64,000 nt of DNA. It comes from Actinomadura nitritigenes (GTDB taxonomy: Bacteria > Actinomycetota > Actinomycetes > Streptosporangiales > Streptosporangiaceae). Below, piece by piece: positions 23,288 to 31,112 of the stretch. Both the position numbers and the translations under genes were made by a program. The stretch's first letter is position 1; every line of letters starts with the position of its first letter. The DNA is taken from assembly GCF_017573545.1 (NCBI RefSeq), contig NZ_JAGEOK010000003.1, forward strand, positions 338,462 to 402,461, in the 5' to 3' direction. The notes under the pieces were generated by a model. It had not been told where the DNA came from. It did not search any database and saw only the letters and a program-made list of their open reading frames with translations.

Positions 23288-24865
23288 TTAGCCCGCCTCG
23301 TACCCCGCGTGCAGCAGGCAGTAGGTGACGGCCTCCTCCAGGGCCTGCCAGGACGCGGCGATGACGTTGTCCTCGACGCCGACCGTGCCCCACTCGCGCT
23401 CGCCGTCGGTGGACTCGATCAGCACCCGGGTGCGGGCGTCGGTGCCGTGCGCGCCCTCCAGGATGCGGACCTTGTAGTCGACGAGCTCCAGCCGCGCCAG
23501 CTCCGGGTAGAGCCGGCCGAGCGCGATGCGCAGCGCGTTGTCCAGGGCGTTGACGGGGCCGTTGCCCTCGCCGGTCGCGATGATCCGCTCGCCCTTGGCG
23601 TGCAGCTTGACGGTCGCCTCGCTGACCATGGAGCCGTCCGGGCGGCGCTCCACGATGGACCGCCACGACTCGACCTCGAAGTGCCGCTGCCGGACGCCGG
23701 TCAGCTCCTCGCGCAGCAGCAGCTCGAACGAGGCGTCCGCGGCCTCGAAGGTGTAGCCGGTCGACTCCAGCTCCTTGACCTTGTCCACGACGGTCTTGGC
23801 CTTCTCGCCGGACAGGTCGTAGCCGAGCTCGCGGCCCTTCAGCTCCACGGACGCCCGGCCCGCCATGCTGGAGACCAGCATCCGCATGTCGTTGCCGACG
23901 GCCGCCGGGTCGATGTGCTGGTAGAGGTCCGGGTCGACCTTGACGGCGGAGGCGTGCAGCCCCGCCTTGTGCGCGAACGCCGACAGGCCCACGTAGGGCT
24001 GCTGGGAGCTGGGCGCCACGTTGGTGACCTCGGACACCGCGTGCGCGATCCGGGTCATCTCGGCCAGCTGCGCGTCCGACACCAGGTCCATGCCCCGCTT
24101 GAGCTGCAGGTTCCCGATGACGGTGAACAGGTTGGCGTTGCCGCTGCGCTCGCCGTAGCCGTTCGCGCAGCCCTGGACGTGGGTCGCGCCGGCCTGCACG
24201 GCCGCGAGCGAGTTCGCGACCGCGCAGCCGGAGTCGTCGTGGCAGTGGATGCCGACGCGGACGCCGAGGCCCACGACCTCGTGGACGACGTCGGCCAGCT
24301 CGTCGGGCAGCATGCCGCCGTTGGTGTCGCAGAGCGCGACGACGTCCGCGCCCGCCTCGGCGGCGGTGCGCACGGCCTCCAGCGCGTAGGCGCGGTTGGC
24401 CTTGTGGCCGTCGAAGAAGTGCTCGGCGTCCAGGAAGACTCGTTGGCCCTCCGCACGCAGGTGGGAGACCGTGTCGCGGATCATCGCGAGGTTCTCCTCC
24501 AGGGTCGTGCGGAGGGCCAGCTCGACGTGCCTGTCGTGACTCTTGGCGACCAGGGTCACGACGGACGCGCCGGATTCGCGCAGGGCGGCGACCTGGGGGT
24601 CGTCGGCCGCCTTCACCCCGGCCCGGCGGGTCGCGCCGAACGCGGTGAGCCGCGCGTGCCTCAGGTCCAGCTCTGTTCGAGCCCGCCTGAAGAACTCGGT
24701 GTCCTTGGGATTCGCTCCGGGCCAGCCGCCCTCGATGAAGCCGACGCCCAGGTCGTCGAGGTGGCGCGCGACGACGAGCTTGTCGCTGACCGAGAGGTTC
24801 AGCCCCTCCTGCTGCGAGCCGTCGCGGAGCGTTGTGTCGTAGACGTGGAAGTCGTCGCCGTGCAT
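23288..24865 (-). CDS. cimA: Citramalate synthase
   Basis: 525-residue enzyme of the isopropylmalate/homocitrate synthase family that condenses pyruvate and acetyl-CoA to citramalate, a threonine-independent entry to isoleucine. The start DTTLRDGSQQEG holds the catalytic Arg/Asp and a metal ligand; HCHDDSGCAVANS holds the metal-binding His pair, and QGCANGYGERSGNANL is the family block. A C-terminal regulatory LeuA-dimer domain covers about 400-525. The QQEG after the catalytic Arg-Asp-Gly and the overall form match the CimA group rather than LeuA. A leader peptide and terminator lie upstream, so transcription is probably attenuated by branched-chain amino acids. Confidence 0.92.
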   Translation of the reverse strand: MHGDDFHVYDTTLRDGSQQEGLNLSVSDKLVVARHLDDLGVGFIEGGWPGANPKDTEFFRRARTELDLRHARLTAFGATRRAGVKAADDPQVAALRESGASVVTLVAKSHDRHVELALRTTLEENLAMIRDTVSHLRAEGQRVFLDAEHFFDGHKANRAYALEAVRTAAEAGADVVALCDTNGGMLPDELADVVHEVVGLGVRVGIHCHDDSGCAVANSLAAVQAGATHVQGCANGYGERSGNANLFTVIGNLQLKRGMDLVSDAQLAEMTRIAHAVSEVTNVAPSSQQPYVGLSAFAHKAGLHASAVKVDPDLYQHIDPAAVGNDMRMLVSSMAGRASVELKGRELGYDLSGEKAKTVVDKVKELESTGYTFEAADASFELLLREELTGVRQRHFEVESWRSIVERRPDGSMVSEATVKLHAKGERIIATGEGNGPVNALDNALRIALGRLYPELARLELVDYKVRILEGAHGTDARTRVLIESTDGEREWGTVGVEDNVIAASWQALEEAVTYCLLHAGYEAG

Positions 24866-24907
24866 GGTGTGGGTCCCCCCAGGGATGGGTGATCAGCGCC
24901 AGGGCAC

Positions 24908-24938
24908 AAAAAAGACCCCTCACGGACGTGAGAGGTCT
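24908..24938 (-). terminator. Attenuator terminator of cimA
   Basis: 12-bp stem AGACCTCTCACG / CGTGAGGGGTCT (one G-T pair) followed by six Ts on the minus strand, 43 bases before the cimA start and 20 bases after the leader-peptide stop. The preceding bases GCCGGCGCGC can instead pair with GCGCGCCGGC inside the leader-peptide gene, giving the competing structures of an attenuator. Confidence 0.85.
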
Positions 24939-24957
24939 GCGCGCCGGCGGTGTCCCG

Positions 24958-25002
24958 TTAGTTGCCGGCGCGCCAGCCGATAATGACGAGGCTGAGGCGC
25001 AT
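24958..25002 (-). CDS. cimA leader peptide (attenuator), 14 aa
   Basis: A 14-codon reading frame MRLSLVIIGWRAGN ending in TAA, containing Leu, Leu, Val, Ile, Ile in a row of ten codons. Its 3' half (GCGCGCCGGC) is complementary to GCCGGCGCGC just before the terminator. The arrangement repeats that of the ilvB leader at 40507. Ribosome stalling at the Val-Ile-Ile codons when branched-chain aminoacyl-tRNA is short would change folding and permit read-through into cimA. The mechanism is inferred from layout. The ribosome site is weak. Confidence 0.75.
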   Translation of the reverse strand: MRLSLVIIGWRAGN

Positions 25003-25239
25003 GATGCGGCCCAGTCTGCCATACCGCCCGTCATGCCTGGGACACCCGTCTCGGATGCTGAGACGACGGCACAAGCGGGGCACATCGCGAAGTCCACTGC
25101 CATTTCCGGCGATAAGGATTTATAGAAGTGCGGGAAATGATCTCCCATGGTTAAGTAAGGTTTTCATCGCGTAAACACGCTTGCGCATGGCCCGGTAAAT
25201 GACCGAGGATCGCGCTGTCCGCCGGAGGAGGGATTTGAG

Positions 25240-25479
25240 ATGAGCGGGGATCCGGTTCGCGGAACGGTCACGTCCTGGGACGACGAGAACGGCTGGGGAG
25301 TGCTCGTCTCACCGGACGTCCCGGGCGAGGTCTGGGCTCACTTCTCCGCCGTCCGCACCGCACCCGGCGGCTTCGCCTCTCTGGACCCTGGTGAGAGCGT
25401 GCTGTTCACCTGGGAGGAAGCCGAGCAGGACGGCTACGCCTACCGCGCGCTGGACGTGCGGCGGGCGGGCCGGGACTGA
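25240..25479 (+). CDS. Cold-shock-domain-like small protein
   Basis: 79-residue OB-fold protein. GTVTSWDDENGWGVLVSPDV and EVWAHFSAVR match the RNP1 and RNP2 strands of cold-shock proteins, with Trp replacing the usual Phe of KGFGFI and VWAHF replacing VFVHF. Retained aromatics suggest single-stranded nucleic acid binding. GGAGGAGGGA lies 7-16 bases before the ATG. It is upstream of a secreted-protein gene and divergent from the cimA leader; the AT-rich gap 25030-25220 should hold its promoter. Confidence 0.75.
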   Translation: MSGDPVRGTVTSWDDENGWGVLVSPDVPGEVWAHFSAVRTAPGGFASLDPGESVLFTWEEAEQDGYAYRALDVRRAGRD

Positions 25480-25555
25480 GGCCCCCGCGGCGGACCCGGC
25501 ACGGCCGCCCGCCGGTCCCGGCGGGCGGCGACCATTTCCGAAGGGAATGCCTGTC

Positions 25556-26119
25556 ATGCGCATGCACACATTCGGCCGGACGGCCGTGATCTCTGGAACG
25601 GCTCTCGCAATGGCGCTCGGCGCCGCGTCGGCCGCGTCCGCCGAGAACCGTCCGCGCCACCGCGCCCCGGACGCGGCGGCCCAGTACTTCGTGTTCACGA
25701 AACGGCATCAGGGCTTCGCGTACCGGGACCGGATCGGCGCGTTCCACGCGCAGGTGAGGCTCACCGGGCGGTACTCGCGGCAGTACCCGATGGCGTGGTC
25801 GTTCCAGATCACCAACGGCAGGCTGAAGGCCATCGCGCGGGGCAACGCGGTCTGCACCGCGACGGGCCTCAACGGCCACTACCACGACCGGCACGTCGTC
25901 CCGGTGGGCTACGTCTGGCACTCCACGGTCCGGCCGCACCGCGTCCGCAAGGTCTACGTCCTCTCGGGGACGTGCACGTTCCCCGTGCAGGTCGGCGGCA
26001 GGCCCGGACGGGCCTTCGTCGGGTTCGCCTTCCACTACGCGATCAACCCGGACGCGCGGGGGGTGAGCCCGAAGACCGCCGGCTCGGCGCTCACCACCAC
26101 GGTCCGCTACGGCCGCTGA
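25556..26119 (+). CDS. Secreted protein of unknown function
   Basis: 187-residue exported protein: signal peptide with cleavage near ASAASA (about residue 30), then a beta-rich, His/Tyr/Arg-containing mature part with two Cys (NAVCTATGL and SGTCTFPV) that may pair. No family recognised. I chose ATG at 25556 because AAGGGA ends 9 bases before it; the in-frame ATG at 25547 is directly next to that site. It ends before a strong hairpin shared with ilvE. Confidence 0.6.
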   Translation: MRMHTFGRTAVISGTALAMALGAASAASAENRPRHRAPDAAAQYFVFTKRHQGFAYRDRIGAFHAQVRLTGRYSRQYPMAWSFQITNGRLKAIARGNAVCTATGLNGHYHDRHVVPVGYVWHSTVRPHRVRKVYVLSGTCTFPVQVGGRPGRAFVGFAFHYAINPDARGVSPKTAGSALTTTVRYGR

Positions 26120-26136
26120 CGCGGCCGCCCATGACC

Positions 26137-26180
26137 GCGCCCGATGGCGCGCACCCGGGGACGGGCGCGCCATCGGGCGC
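26137..26180. terminator. Bidirectional terminator hairpin
   Basis: Perfect 16-bp arms GCGCCCGATGGCGCGC / GCGCGCCATCGGGCGC with a 12-base loop, between the convergent secreted-protein gene and ilvE. Confidence 0.75.
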
Positions 26181-26189
26181 CACCACGGA

Positions 26190-27293
26190 TCAGGCGATCT
26201 TGTGGACCCAGCCGTAGGGGTCGGGGCGGGTGCCGTACTGGATGCCGACCAGCTCCTGCCGCAGCTTCATGGAGATCTCGCCGGGCTCGCCGTCCCCGAT
26301 CGTCCACTCGCGGTCGCGGCCCTTGACCCGGCCGACCGGGCTGATGATCGCGGCCGTGCCGCAGCCGAACACCTCGGTGATCTCGCCGGACGCGCAGCCG
26401 GCCTGCCACTCGTCGATGCTGATCTTGCCCTCCTCGGCGGGGATGCCGAGGTCCGGGGCGAGCTTGAGCATCGAGTCGCGGGTGACGCCGGCGAGGAGCG
26501 TGCCGGTGAGCGCCGGGGTGAGCAGCCGGGCCCCCGAGCCGGAGCCGTAGACGAACATCAGGTTCATCGAGCCGACCTCTTCGACCCAGCGGTGCTCCAC
26601 CGCGTCGAGCCAGACGACCTGGTCGCAGCCCTGCGCGACGGCCTCGGCCTGGCCGGCGAACGACGCGGCGTAGTTGCCGCCGAACTTGGCCTCGCCGGTG
26701 CCGCCGGGCGCCGCGCGGGTGTAGTCCTGCGACAGCCACACCGAGACGGGCTTGATCCCGCGCGGGTAGTACAGCCCGGACGGGGAGGCGATGATCATGA
26801 AGAGGAACTCGTTCGCCGGGCTGTTCACGCCGAGGGCGCGGGTCGTGGCGAACATGAACGGCCGCAGGTAGAGGCTGTGGCCCTCGGTGTCGGGCACCCA
26901 CGCCTTGTCGGTGGCGACCAGCAGCTCGACCGCGTCGACGAACAGCTGCTCGGGGATCTGCGGCATGGCCATCCGCCTGGCGGAGCGGTTCATCCGGGCC
27001 GCGTTCATGTACGGCCGGAAGGTGACGATCGAGCCGTCCGGCTGCTTGTAGGCCTTGAGGCCCTCGAACAGCTCCTGGGCGTAATGGAACACCTGGCTGG
27101 CCGGGTCCATCGGGATCGGCCCGTACGGTTCGAGCTTCGCGCCGTGCCAGCCCCGGTCCGCCGAGTACCGGATGGTGATCATATGGTCGGTGAAGTACCG
27201 GCCGAAGCCCGGGTCGGCCAGGACGCGCTCGCGCTCGGCGGCCGTCGCGGGCCGCTCGGTCAGCGTGATCTCGAAGTCCAGGGTGTCGCTCAT
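26190..27293 (-). CDS. ilvE: Branched-chain amino acid aminotransferase
   Basis: 367-residue fold-type IV PLP enzyme that transfers the amino group from glutamate to the keto acids of Leu, Ile and Val. It is of the longer actinobacterial/eukaryotic type: GLKAYKQPDGSIVTFRPYMN near residues 79-98, YLRPFMFATT, and the phosphate-binding loop VFGCGTAAIISPVGRV. The PLP Lys is expected in the SxKxGxNYAAS region, here read as EAKFGGNYAAS. It lies between cimA and leuB on the same strand, grouping the pathway. Confidence 0.95.
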   Translation of the reverse strand: MSDTLDFEITLTERPATAAERERVLADPGFGRYFTDHMITIRYSADRGWHGAKLEPYGPIPMDPASQVFHYAQELFEGLKAYKQPDGSIVTFRPYMNAARMNRSARRMAMPQIPEQLFVDAVELLVATDKAWVPDTEGHSLYLRPFMFATTRALGVNSPANEFLFMIIASPSGLYYPRGIKPVSVWLSQDYTRAAPGGTGEAKFGGNYAASFAGQAEAVAQGCDQVVWLDAVEHRWVEEVGSMNLMFVYGSGSGARLLTPALTGTLLAGVTRDSMLKLAPDLGIPAEEGKISIDEWQAGCASGEITEVFGCGTAAIISPVGRVKGRDREWTIGDGEPGEISMKLRQELVGIQYGTRPDPYGWVHKIA

Positions 27294-27406
27294 CGCCGTT
27301 CGTCCTCTCCCGATCGCCGGTGCGGCTCCATTGCCGCTGCGGCGTCCTTAGTCCCTATTGTCGTACTTCGTGCCTTGACCCCACTCCTCGCACGCGGCGC
27401 ATACGG

Positions 27407-27436
27407 AAAACCGGGCGCGCCGCGAGGCGCGCCCGG
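27407..27436 (-). terminator. Rho-independent terminator after leuB
   Basis: Perfect 11-bp arms CCGGGCGCGCC / GGCGCGCCCGG with a 4-base loop, followed by TTTT on the minus strand, 34 bases after the leuB stop. It separates leuB from ilvE, so ilvE needs its own promoter. Confidence 0.8.
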
Positions 27437-27469
27437 AGTGTCCCTGCTCGTGGCCAGAGAGGCGCGCCC

Positions 27470-28525
27470 TCAGCCCGATACTCGCTTGGCGATCGCGTCG
27501 CCGATCTGGACGGTCGACCGCGTCCCGAGCGCGCCGCGCTCGGCCAGGTCGTCGGAGACGGCCTGCTCGACGCGGCGGGCGGCCTCGCCCGCGCCGATGT
27601 GGTCGAGCAGCATCGCGACCGACAGGATCGTGGCGGTCGGGTCGGCCTTGCCCTGCCCCGCGATGTCGGGCGCGCTGCCGTGCACCGGCTCGAACATCGA
27701 GGGCGCCGTCCGGTCGGGGTTGACGTTCCCGGACGCGGCGAGCCCGATGCCGCCGGCGATCGCGGCGCCGATGTCGGTGATGATGTCGCCGAACAGGTTG
27801 TCGGTGACGACGACGTCGAACCGCTGCGGCTGGCCGACGAAGAACATGGTGGCCGCGTCGACATGGCAGTAGTCGGTCGTGACCTGCGGATACTCCGCGC
27901 CGACCCGCTTCATGACGCGCTGGTAGAGATCACCGGCGAAGGTGAGGACGTTGTCCTTGTGGACGAGCGTCAGCTTCTTGCGCGGGCGCGACGCCGCGAC
28001 CTCGAACGCGTACCGGACGACCCGCTCGACGCCGAAGGCGGTGTTGACGCTCTCCTGCGTGGCGACCTCGTGCTCGGTGCCCTTGCGCAGGACGCCGCCG
28101 ACGCCCGTGTAGGGGCCCTCGGTGCCCTCGCGGACGACGACCATGTCGATGTCGTCGGGCGTGACGTCCGCCAGCGGGGTCCGCACGCCCGGGAACAGCT
28201 TCACCGGGCGGAGGTTGACGTAGTGGTCGAGCTCGAACCGGGTCCGCAGCAGCAGCCCGCGCTCCAGCGTCCCGCTCGGCACGCTCGGGTCGCCGACGGC
28301 GCCGAGCAGGATGACGTCCTGGCCGCGCAGCTCCTCCAGCACCGAGTCGGGCAGCGTCTCGCCGGTCCGGTGCCAGCGGGCGGCGCCCAGGTCGTAGGAG
28401 GTCTGCTCGAACGCGAGGCCGCTGGAGGGGGCGACGGCCTCGAGGACCTTCAGCCCCTCGGCGACCACCTCGGGGCCGATCCCGTCACCGGGAATGACGG
28501 CCAGACGAATGCTGCGGGAAGCCAT
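27470..28525 (-). CDS. leuB: 3-isopropylmalate dehydrogenase
   Basis: 351-residue beta-decarboxylating dehydrogenase of leucine synthesis; it uses NAD+ and a divalent metal. [11 protein letters not shown] marks the N-terminus, [13 protein letters not shown] the substrate loop, and [20 protein letters not shown] the metal and cofactor region. I prefer ATG at 28525 over a GTG nine codons upstream because [19 protein letters not shown] is the usual start of the family. No leucine-rich leader is seen. It diverges from the cobalamin-regulated cbtBA genes. Confidence 0.93.
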   Translation of the reverse strand: MASRSIRLAVIPGDGIGPEVVAEGLKVLEAVAPSSGLAFEQTSYDLGAARWHRTGETLPDSVLEELRGQDVILLGAVGDPSVPSGTLERGLLLRTRFELDHYVNLRPVKLFPGVRTPLADVTPDDIDMVVVREGTEGPYTGVGGVLRKGTEHEVATQESVNTAFGVERVVRYAFEVAASRPRKKLTLVHKDNVLTFAGDLYQRVMKRVGAEYPQVTTDYCHVDAATMFFVGQPQRFDVVVTDNLFGDIITDIGAAIAGGIGLAASGNVNPDRTAPSMFEPVHGSAPDIAGQGKADPTATILSVAMLLDHIGAGEAARRVEQAVSDDLAERGALGTRSTVQIGDAIAKRVSG

Positions 28526-28687
28526 GGGCGTACTGTACTGCAAACGTCTCACTGCTTGGGCTTGCGTCTCATATCCCGGTATCGGTGTCTCGGCGACGGC
28601 CGTCGCGCGGTCGCGCGGCGGCGGACGTCGGCTTTGTCACGCCTCGCGGGCTTGACGCGCCGGAGGGGAGGGGAGACGCTCTCCTCG

Positions 28688-28860
28688 ACAAGTTCACATC
28701 GAGGCGACGGTGCGCAGGAACCTGGTGCGAATCCAGGACGGTCCCGCCACTGTGACCAGGGAGTCTCCCCCACCGCACGACCACGGCCGGCCGACCGGCG
28801 GGAAGGTCGGAGGGAGACGGCGATCTGGGAGTCAGGACACTGACCCGTCGTCCTCCCGCA
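28688..28860 (+). promoter_or_regulatory. Cobalamin (B12) riboswitch
   Basis: The region holds the conserved cobalamin riboswitch core: GCAGGAACCTGGTGCGAATC, then CAGGACGGTCCCGCCACTGT, and the distal B12-box-like GGGAGTCAGGACACTGACC (28828-28846), with long intervening helices. It ends about 35 bases before the cbtB start codon. A -35-like TTGACG is at 28652. The downstream stretch 28862-28880 (CGGGGCGAGTGCACCCCG) may form the expression-platform hairpin near the ribosome site GAGGAGA. Edges are approximate. Confidence 0.88.
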
Positions 28861-28895
28861 ACCGGGGCGAGTGCACCCCGTGAGGAGAACCCGAC

Positions 28896-29129
28896 ATGGC
28901 CGAGTCCGCCGTACCGTCCGCCACGTCCCCGCAGGCCGAGCCGTCCGCCGTGCCGCTGCGCCTGCCGATCCGCGACATCGTGCCGTGGGCGGTGCTCGCC
29001 GTCGTGCTGGCCGCGATCCTGATCTACTTCGTCGGCGCCGAGCAGGGCGCCACATCGCTCTTCGGCGGCACCTGGGTGCACGAGTTCACCCACGACGGCC
29101 GGCACCTGCTCGGCTTCCCCTGCCACTAG
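28896..29129 (+). CDS. cbtB: Cobalt transporter subunit CbtB
   Basis: 77-residue single-helix membrane protein (helix about 30-47). Its exported C-terminus carries the family His motif HEFTHDGRHLLGFPCH, which would capture Co2+. CbtB accompanies CbtA in B12-regulated cobalt uptake. The cobalamin riboswitch immediately upstream supports this: expression should stop when B12 is plentiful. The cbtA start follows 10 bases after the stop. Confidence 0.92.
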   Translation: MAESAVPSATSPQAEPSAVPLRLPIRDIVPWAVLAVVLAAILIYFVGAEQGATSLFGGTWVHEFTHDGRHLLGFPCH

Positions 29130-29139
29130 GCCGGCGCCG

Positions 29140-29868
29140 ATGATGAGAGCACTGCTGGTCCGCGGGATGCTCGCGGGCCTGGCCGCCGCCGCCCTCGCCC
29201 TGGTCGTGGCCTGGCTGTACGGGGAACCGCAGGTCGGGCACGCCATCGCGGTCGAGGAGGCGAGGGCGCACGCCGAGCACACCGGGCACGACCCGGAGGT
29301 GGTCGGCCGCACCGTGCAGAAGACCGCCGGGCTGATCATCGCGATGGCGGTGTACGGGACGGCGCTCGGCGGGCTGTTCTCGATCGCGTTCGCCTTCGCG
29401 TCCGGACGGCTGGGACGGCTCGGCGCGCGCGCCACCGCCGCCCTGGTCGCCCTCGCCGGGTTCGTCGCGATCGAACTGGTGCCGTTCCTGAAGTACCCGG
29501 CGACGCCTCCGGCGGTCGGCAACCCGACCACGATCGGCAGCCGGACGGCGCTGTACTTCTGCATGATGGCGCTGGGGATCCTGGCGACGACCGCGGCGGT
29601 GATCGTGTGCCGCCGCCTCGTCCCCCGGCTCGGCGCGTGGAACGCGATCACGGTGACGACGGTCGGCTACGCCGTCCTGCTGGCGGTCGTGTACCGGCTC
29701 ACGCCGAAGCCGGAGGCGGTTCCGGAGCACTTCCCGGCCACGGTCCTGTGGGACTTCCGGCTCGCCTCCCTGGGCGTCCAGCTCGTCCTGTGGAGCACGA
29801 TCGGGCTGCTGTTCGGCTACCTGACCGAGCGTTCGGTCGCGCGCCGCCGGGCGGCCGCCCTCGCCTGA
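29140..29868 (+). CDS. cbtA: Cobalt transporter subunit CbtA
   Basis: 242-residue membrane protein with five to six helices, the expected form of CbtA, the permease-like partner of CbtB. GEPQVGHAIAVEEARAH follows helix 1 and a His-rich loop (HAEHTGH) lies outside. LVPFLKYPATPPAVGNP is a typical family block. Co-transcribed with cbtB under the B12 riboswitch. It probably supplies cobalt for cobalamin synthesis; the transport mechanism itself is not established for the family. Confidence 0.9.
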   Translation: MMRALLVRGMLAGLAAAALALVVAWLYGEPQVGHAIAVEEARAHAEHTGHDPEVVGRTVQKTAGLIIAMAVYGTALGGLFSIAFAFASGRLGRLGARATAALVALAGFVAIELVPFLKYPATPPAVGNPTTIGSRTALYFCMMALGILATTAAVIVCRRLVPRLGAWNAITVTTVGYAVLLAVVYRLTPKPEAVPEHFPATVLWDFRLASLGVQLVLWSTIGLLFGYLTERSVARRRAAALA

Positions 29869-29878
29869 CCGCCGCGGG

Positions 29879-29908
29879 CCGCCGTCACGGGCGCACCCGT
29901 GGCGGCGG
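29879..29908. terminator. Hairpin overlapping the end of the FhuF-like gene
   Basis: 13-bp arms CCGCCGTCACGGG / CCCGTGGCGGCGG (one wobble) with a 4-base loop, between the convergent cbtA and FhuF-like genes and reaching into the last codons of the latter. Confidence 0.6.
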
Positions 29909-30616
29909 TCCGGCACGGTGCGGCGGGCGGCGCAGGCCGCAGTCGCCGCACATCTCGCCGCCGGGCGGGACGCGGTAGTACAGGCAGCAGTTGCGCCGGA
30001 CGAAGCCGCGCGGGCCGAACTCCCCGGCGCCCGCCAGCGGGGGCCGGGTCAGGAGTTCGCGGACGAGCGCGGCGCGGGCATCGTCGCGCGGGCCGACGTT
30101 CAGGCCGCCGGCGAGGGCCGACGCCGCGTTCCCCCACAGCAGGCCGTCCGCCAGGCGGGTGAAGGTGAGCATCGTCGTGCGCAGCGGCTCCAACTGGCCG
30201 GTGACGACCGCGTCATGGACCAGGCCGGCGGCTTCATCGGTGCCGCCTGCGCGGTGCCCGCGCGGTTCCGCCAGCCAGAGCGCGATGGGAGCGCCGGGCG
30301 CCCACCGCCAGTGGAGGCCGGACAGGTCGGGGACGACGCCCCGCGCCGCCGCCGCGACGACCGGCGACCACAGGCGCGACGCGAGGCCCTGGAACAGGAT
30401 GGACGCGGCGACGCGCCGCTCGCGGGTGCCGAGCCGCTCGGCGTAGCGGTCGGTGAGGCCGGCGAGCCGGCCGGGGTCGCGCTCGGGCAGCGGACGCCAC
30501 GTCGGGTCGGCCTCCTCGGCCGGGTCCGTGGTGATCTCGAAGTAGGGCCCGAGGCGGCCGGCGGCGCGCAGCGCCTCCGTGACCTCCCCGGCCCCGGCGG
30601 GCAGCGGCGACGGCAT
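29885..30616 (-). CDS. FhuF-like [2Fe-2S] ferric-siderophore reductase
   Basis: 243-residue cytoplasmic protein whose C-terminus has the FhuF iron-sulfur signature: RRNCCLYYRVPPGGEMCGDC, with a Cys-Cys pair and C-x2-C. FhuF proteins reduce ferric siderophores to release iron. The N-terminal domain shows the loose LWLAEPRG / LLWGNAASALAGG pattern of the family. I chose ATG at 30616, with AGGGTGA upstream; a GTG eight codons earlier is possible. With the heme oxygenase at 22.6 kb it suggests iron recycling. No Fur or DtxR box was identified. Confidence 0.85.
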   Translation of the reverse strand: MPSPLPAGAGEVTEALRAAGRLGPYFEITTDPAEEADPTWRPLPERDPGRLAGLTDRYAERLGTRERRVAASILFQGLASRLWSPVVAAAARGVVPDLSGLHWRWAPGAPIALWLAEPRGHRAGGTDEAAGLVHDAVVTGQLEPLRTTMLTFTRLADGLLWGNAASALAGGLNVGPRDDARAALVRELLTRPPLAGAGEFGPRGFVRRNCCLYYRVPPGGEMCGDCGLRRPPHRAGPPPRVRP

Positions 30617-30670
30617 GGCGTTCACCCTGCCATGCCGCACCGGCGCGCCGGCCGGGAGGCCCCGGGGACG

Positions 30671-30784
30671 CTACCGGGAGGGGTGGCCGCCGTTGTCGCG
30701 GCGGTCCAGGGCCGTCTGCAGGGCGCGGGCGGCCTCCTCCGCGGCGTCGTCCGCGGGCGTGCCGGTACGGGTGGTGTCGTTCAT
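30671..30784 (-). CDS. Small hypothetical protein, 37 aa
   Basis: A 38-codon frame beginning ATG AAC GAC ACC ACC with GGAG six bases upstream. The product is hydrophilic and helical-looking, with a central DDAAEEAARALQTALDRRD segment and a GGHPSR end, and no membrane helix or Cys. Codon third positions are GC-rich as in a real gene. It lies just upstream of the FhuF-like gene on the same strand, gap 54 bases, and could be co-transcribed. Function unknown. Confidence 0.5.
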   Translation of the reverse strand: MNDTTRTGTPADDAAEEAARALQTALDRRDNGGHPSR

Positions 30785-31049
30785 GATTCGCTCCGAATCG
30801 CCGAGACTCTGGATTGCCGGGCCGCCGGGACGCGTGGTTCGCACGGGTCCGGGCGCGGAATCGGGCTCATGGCCGGGTCGAACCTCCGCAGCGGTGCCGG
30901 CCTGCCGATATCAGGCCCCGCTGCGGCAGCGAAGGATTACCACGAAACGCCGCATGACTGCTTTCGACGGTACCCGCCGTCCGGGCGACTGTCCCGACCC
31001 GTGGCGTAAATTCTCACCATATGAGACGTGACGGCGCTCACGACCACGA
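30785..31049. other. Non-coding gap upstream of the small ORF and downstream of serA
   Basis: No gene with a credible start or codon bias is seen on either strand. The segment should hold the promoter of the 37-aa gene and FhuF-like gene. A short inverted repeat TCTCA-N5-TGAGA is at 31012-31026. Confidence 0.4.
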
Positions 31050-31085
31050 CGGGCGGGCATCCGGCCCGTGCCGGACGCCCGCCCG
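31050..31085 (-). terminator. Terminator hairpin after serA
   Basis: CGGGCGGGC ... GCCCGCCCG arms with an additional 5-bp inner stem (TCCGG/CCGGA) and loop CCCGTG, 27 bases after the serA stop. No T-run. Confidence 0.65.
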
Positions 31086-31112
31086 CGGCGGTCACTTCTT
31101 CGATCGGCCGGA

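Noticed and set aside
28543..28575. Possible leuB leader peptide (MRRKPKQ) on the minus strand
   Set aside because: It has no branched-chain codons and no following terminator, unlike the cimA and ilvB leaders.
31012..31026. TCTCA-N5-TGAGA inverted repeat as an operator
   Set aside because: Only five bases per arm and downstream of serA rather than in a clear promoter; too weak to claim.
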